NCBI RefSeq assembly: GCF_014201355.1
Contig: NZ_JACHEG010000015.1
Coordinates: forward strand, 1 to 64,000
Direction: 5' to 3'
DNA: 64,000 bases
Source of the DNA: Aliirhizobium wenxiniae
GTDB taxonomy: Bacteria > Pseudomonadota > Alphaproteobacteria > Rhizobiales > Rhizobiaceae
Both the position numbers and the translations under genes were made by a program. Positions 63,544 through 64,000 of this stretch are shown piece after piece (within the stretch, counting starts at the first letter, position 1; every line of letters begins with the position of its first letter). Below the pieces are notes generated by a model. The model had not been told where the DNA came from. It made no database searches and saw only the letters and a list, made by a program, of their open reading frames with translations.

Positions 63544-64000
63544 CTATAGGGCTGCGTGGGTTTTCACTTGTATGCGAACAGGCACCGCCTTTGACGCCGG
63601 CGTCTTCGACAACTCATCGTGATGGTCGATCGCAACCAGTACATTAGCTTCAGGATAGTATGCTCCGATCGTCCCTCGCGGAAGGTTATGCTGGGTCACC
63701 TTAAGATCGGGAAGCTCGCGCGTGATCCCGTGTAGCCCCGCCGACCGAATATCGTCGGCACACATCAGCACTACGTCTCGGGTTCCCTCAATTCCACGAA
63801 AGCGGTCAGAGTATCCGTAAATCGTCTTGTTGAACTGATCGTTCGACCGCATGGTGACGAGGCGATAGCGCCCCTCCGCGTCGCCGAAGGCCAGCACGTT
63901 TAACTGTTTGAGCGTGGTGAAGACTGCTTTTTTCTCTTCAGTCTTCCAGACGCGCTCGTGCGCCGCATTGCCGTGATAAAACCCTCCCGGCTGAAGCGTA
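63544..64000 (-). CDS. Molybdopterin oxidoreductase (FdhF/YdeP-like), C-terminal part
   Basis: The frame is open from the window edge to a stop at 63544, 152 codons. NAAHERVWKTEEKKAVFTTL, SNDQFNKTIYGYSDRFRGIE, TRDVVLMCADDI and GAYYPEANVLVAIDHHDELS with TPASKAVPVRI are the C-terminal molydopterin-dinucleotide-binding domain of the formate-dehydrogenase-like YdeP group. These proteins bind the molybdenum cofactor and are linked to acid or formate metabolism. The active-site region lies outside the window. Confidence 0.88.
   Translation of the reverse strand, partial: TLQPGGFYHGNAAHERVWKTEEKKAVFTTLKQLNVLAFGDAEGRYRLVTMRSNDQFNKTIYGYSDRFRGIEGTRDVVLMCADDIRSAGLHGITRELPDLKVTQHNLPRGTIGAYYPEANVLVAIDHHDELSKTPASKAVPVRIQVKTHAAL

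Noticed and set aside
1-64000. CRISPR array, rRNA operon or replication origin
   Set aside because: No regularly spaced repeats, no rRNA-like conserved stretches and no repABC or iteron cluster were seen in the window.

Overview
The window looks like accessory or chromid DNA of a GC-rich alphaproteobacterium of the Rhizobiaceae (Rhizobium/Agrobacterium/Ensifer type). This rests on family content (DUF982, DUF6894, DUF892, an HWE kinase, FixJ-like regulator, PhnA-like membrane protein) and on repeated promoters of the form GGAAC-N16-(C/G/A)GTT, the signature of the alphaproteobacterial general-stress sigma factor EcfG/RpoE2. No database search was possible; all family names come from reading motifs.

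Layout. 1-0.3 kb: edge of a Fic protein with a repeated upstream motif. 0.9-9.9 kb: a four-gene minus-strand glycan operon in which three successive genes are multi-enzyme fusions (GT4 + GH1-like; GT4 + Gfo/Idh + MDR dehydrogenase; glycosyltransferase + UDP-galactopyranose mutase). 10.3-13 kb: FixJ-type regulator, decayed kinase, Hsp20 and small DUF982-type genes. 13-33.7 kb: a stress and redox region holding secreted dehydrogenase and esterase, NAD synthetase, cysteine hydrolase, flavoprotein, Nudix, DedA, MgtC, an SDR-glucoamylase-SMP30-YetF operon, KatE catalase and a DUF892 ferritin-like protein. Eight EcfG-like promoters lie here, including a divergent pair sharing a palindromic -35. 33.9-37.5 kb: a frameshifted HWE kinase and an AbiE toxin-antitoxin pair with a broken toxin. 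37.6-42.4 kb: small genes, a LigD whose polymerase domain is cut and joined in frame to the C-terminus of exonuclease III, and a gene with HARP-like motifs. 42.7-47.8 kb: HxlR regulators with redox enzymes, dodecin and a VOC protein. 48-50.2 kb: rhodanese-ChrB and ChrA chromate resistance. 50.9-54.3 kb: broken DUF808, short CorA, esterase and a second HARP-like paralogue.

54.4-63.0 kb is the most unusual part. Two direct copies of a 303-304 bp element with TGTCG...CGACA ends bracket a six-gene minus-strand signalling cassette: a GGDEF-EAL protein, an ATPase-like protein, a STAS-like/methyltransferase fusion, a membrane-bound PP2C phosphatase, an slr1658-like kinase candidate and an slr1659/STAS-like protein. 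It reads as a doubled partner-switching circuit tied to cyclic-di-GMP. Truncated genes abut the element copies. The window ends inside a molybdopterin oxidoreductase.

Broken genes are frequent (HWE kinase, AbiEii, DUF808, acyl-CoA dehydrogenase, M20 peptidase, an SDR with an apparent micro-inversion, a kinase with an in-frame stop). Several are single-base changes and could be sequencing errors; the LigD-ExoIII join, the inversion and the edge truncations cannot be explained by one miscalled base.
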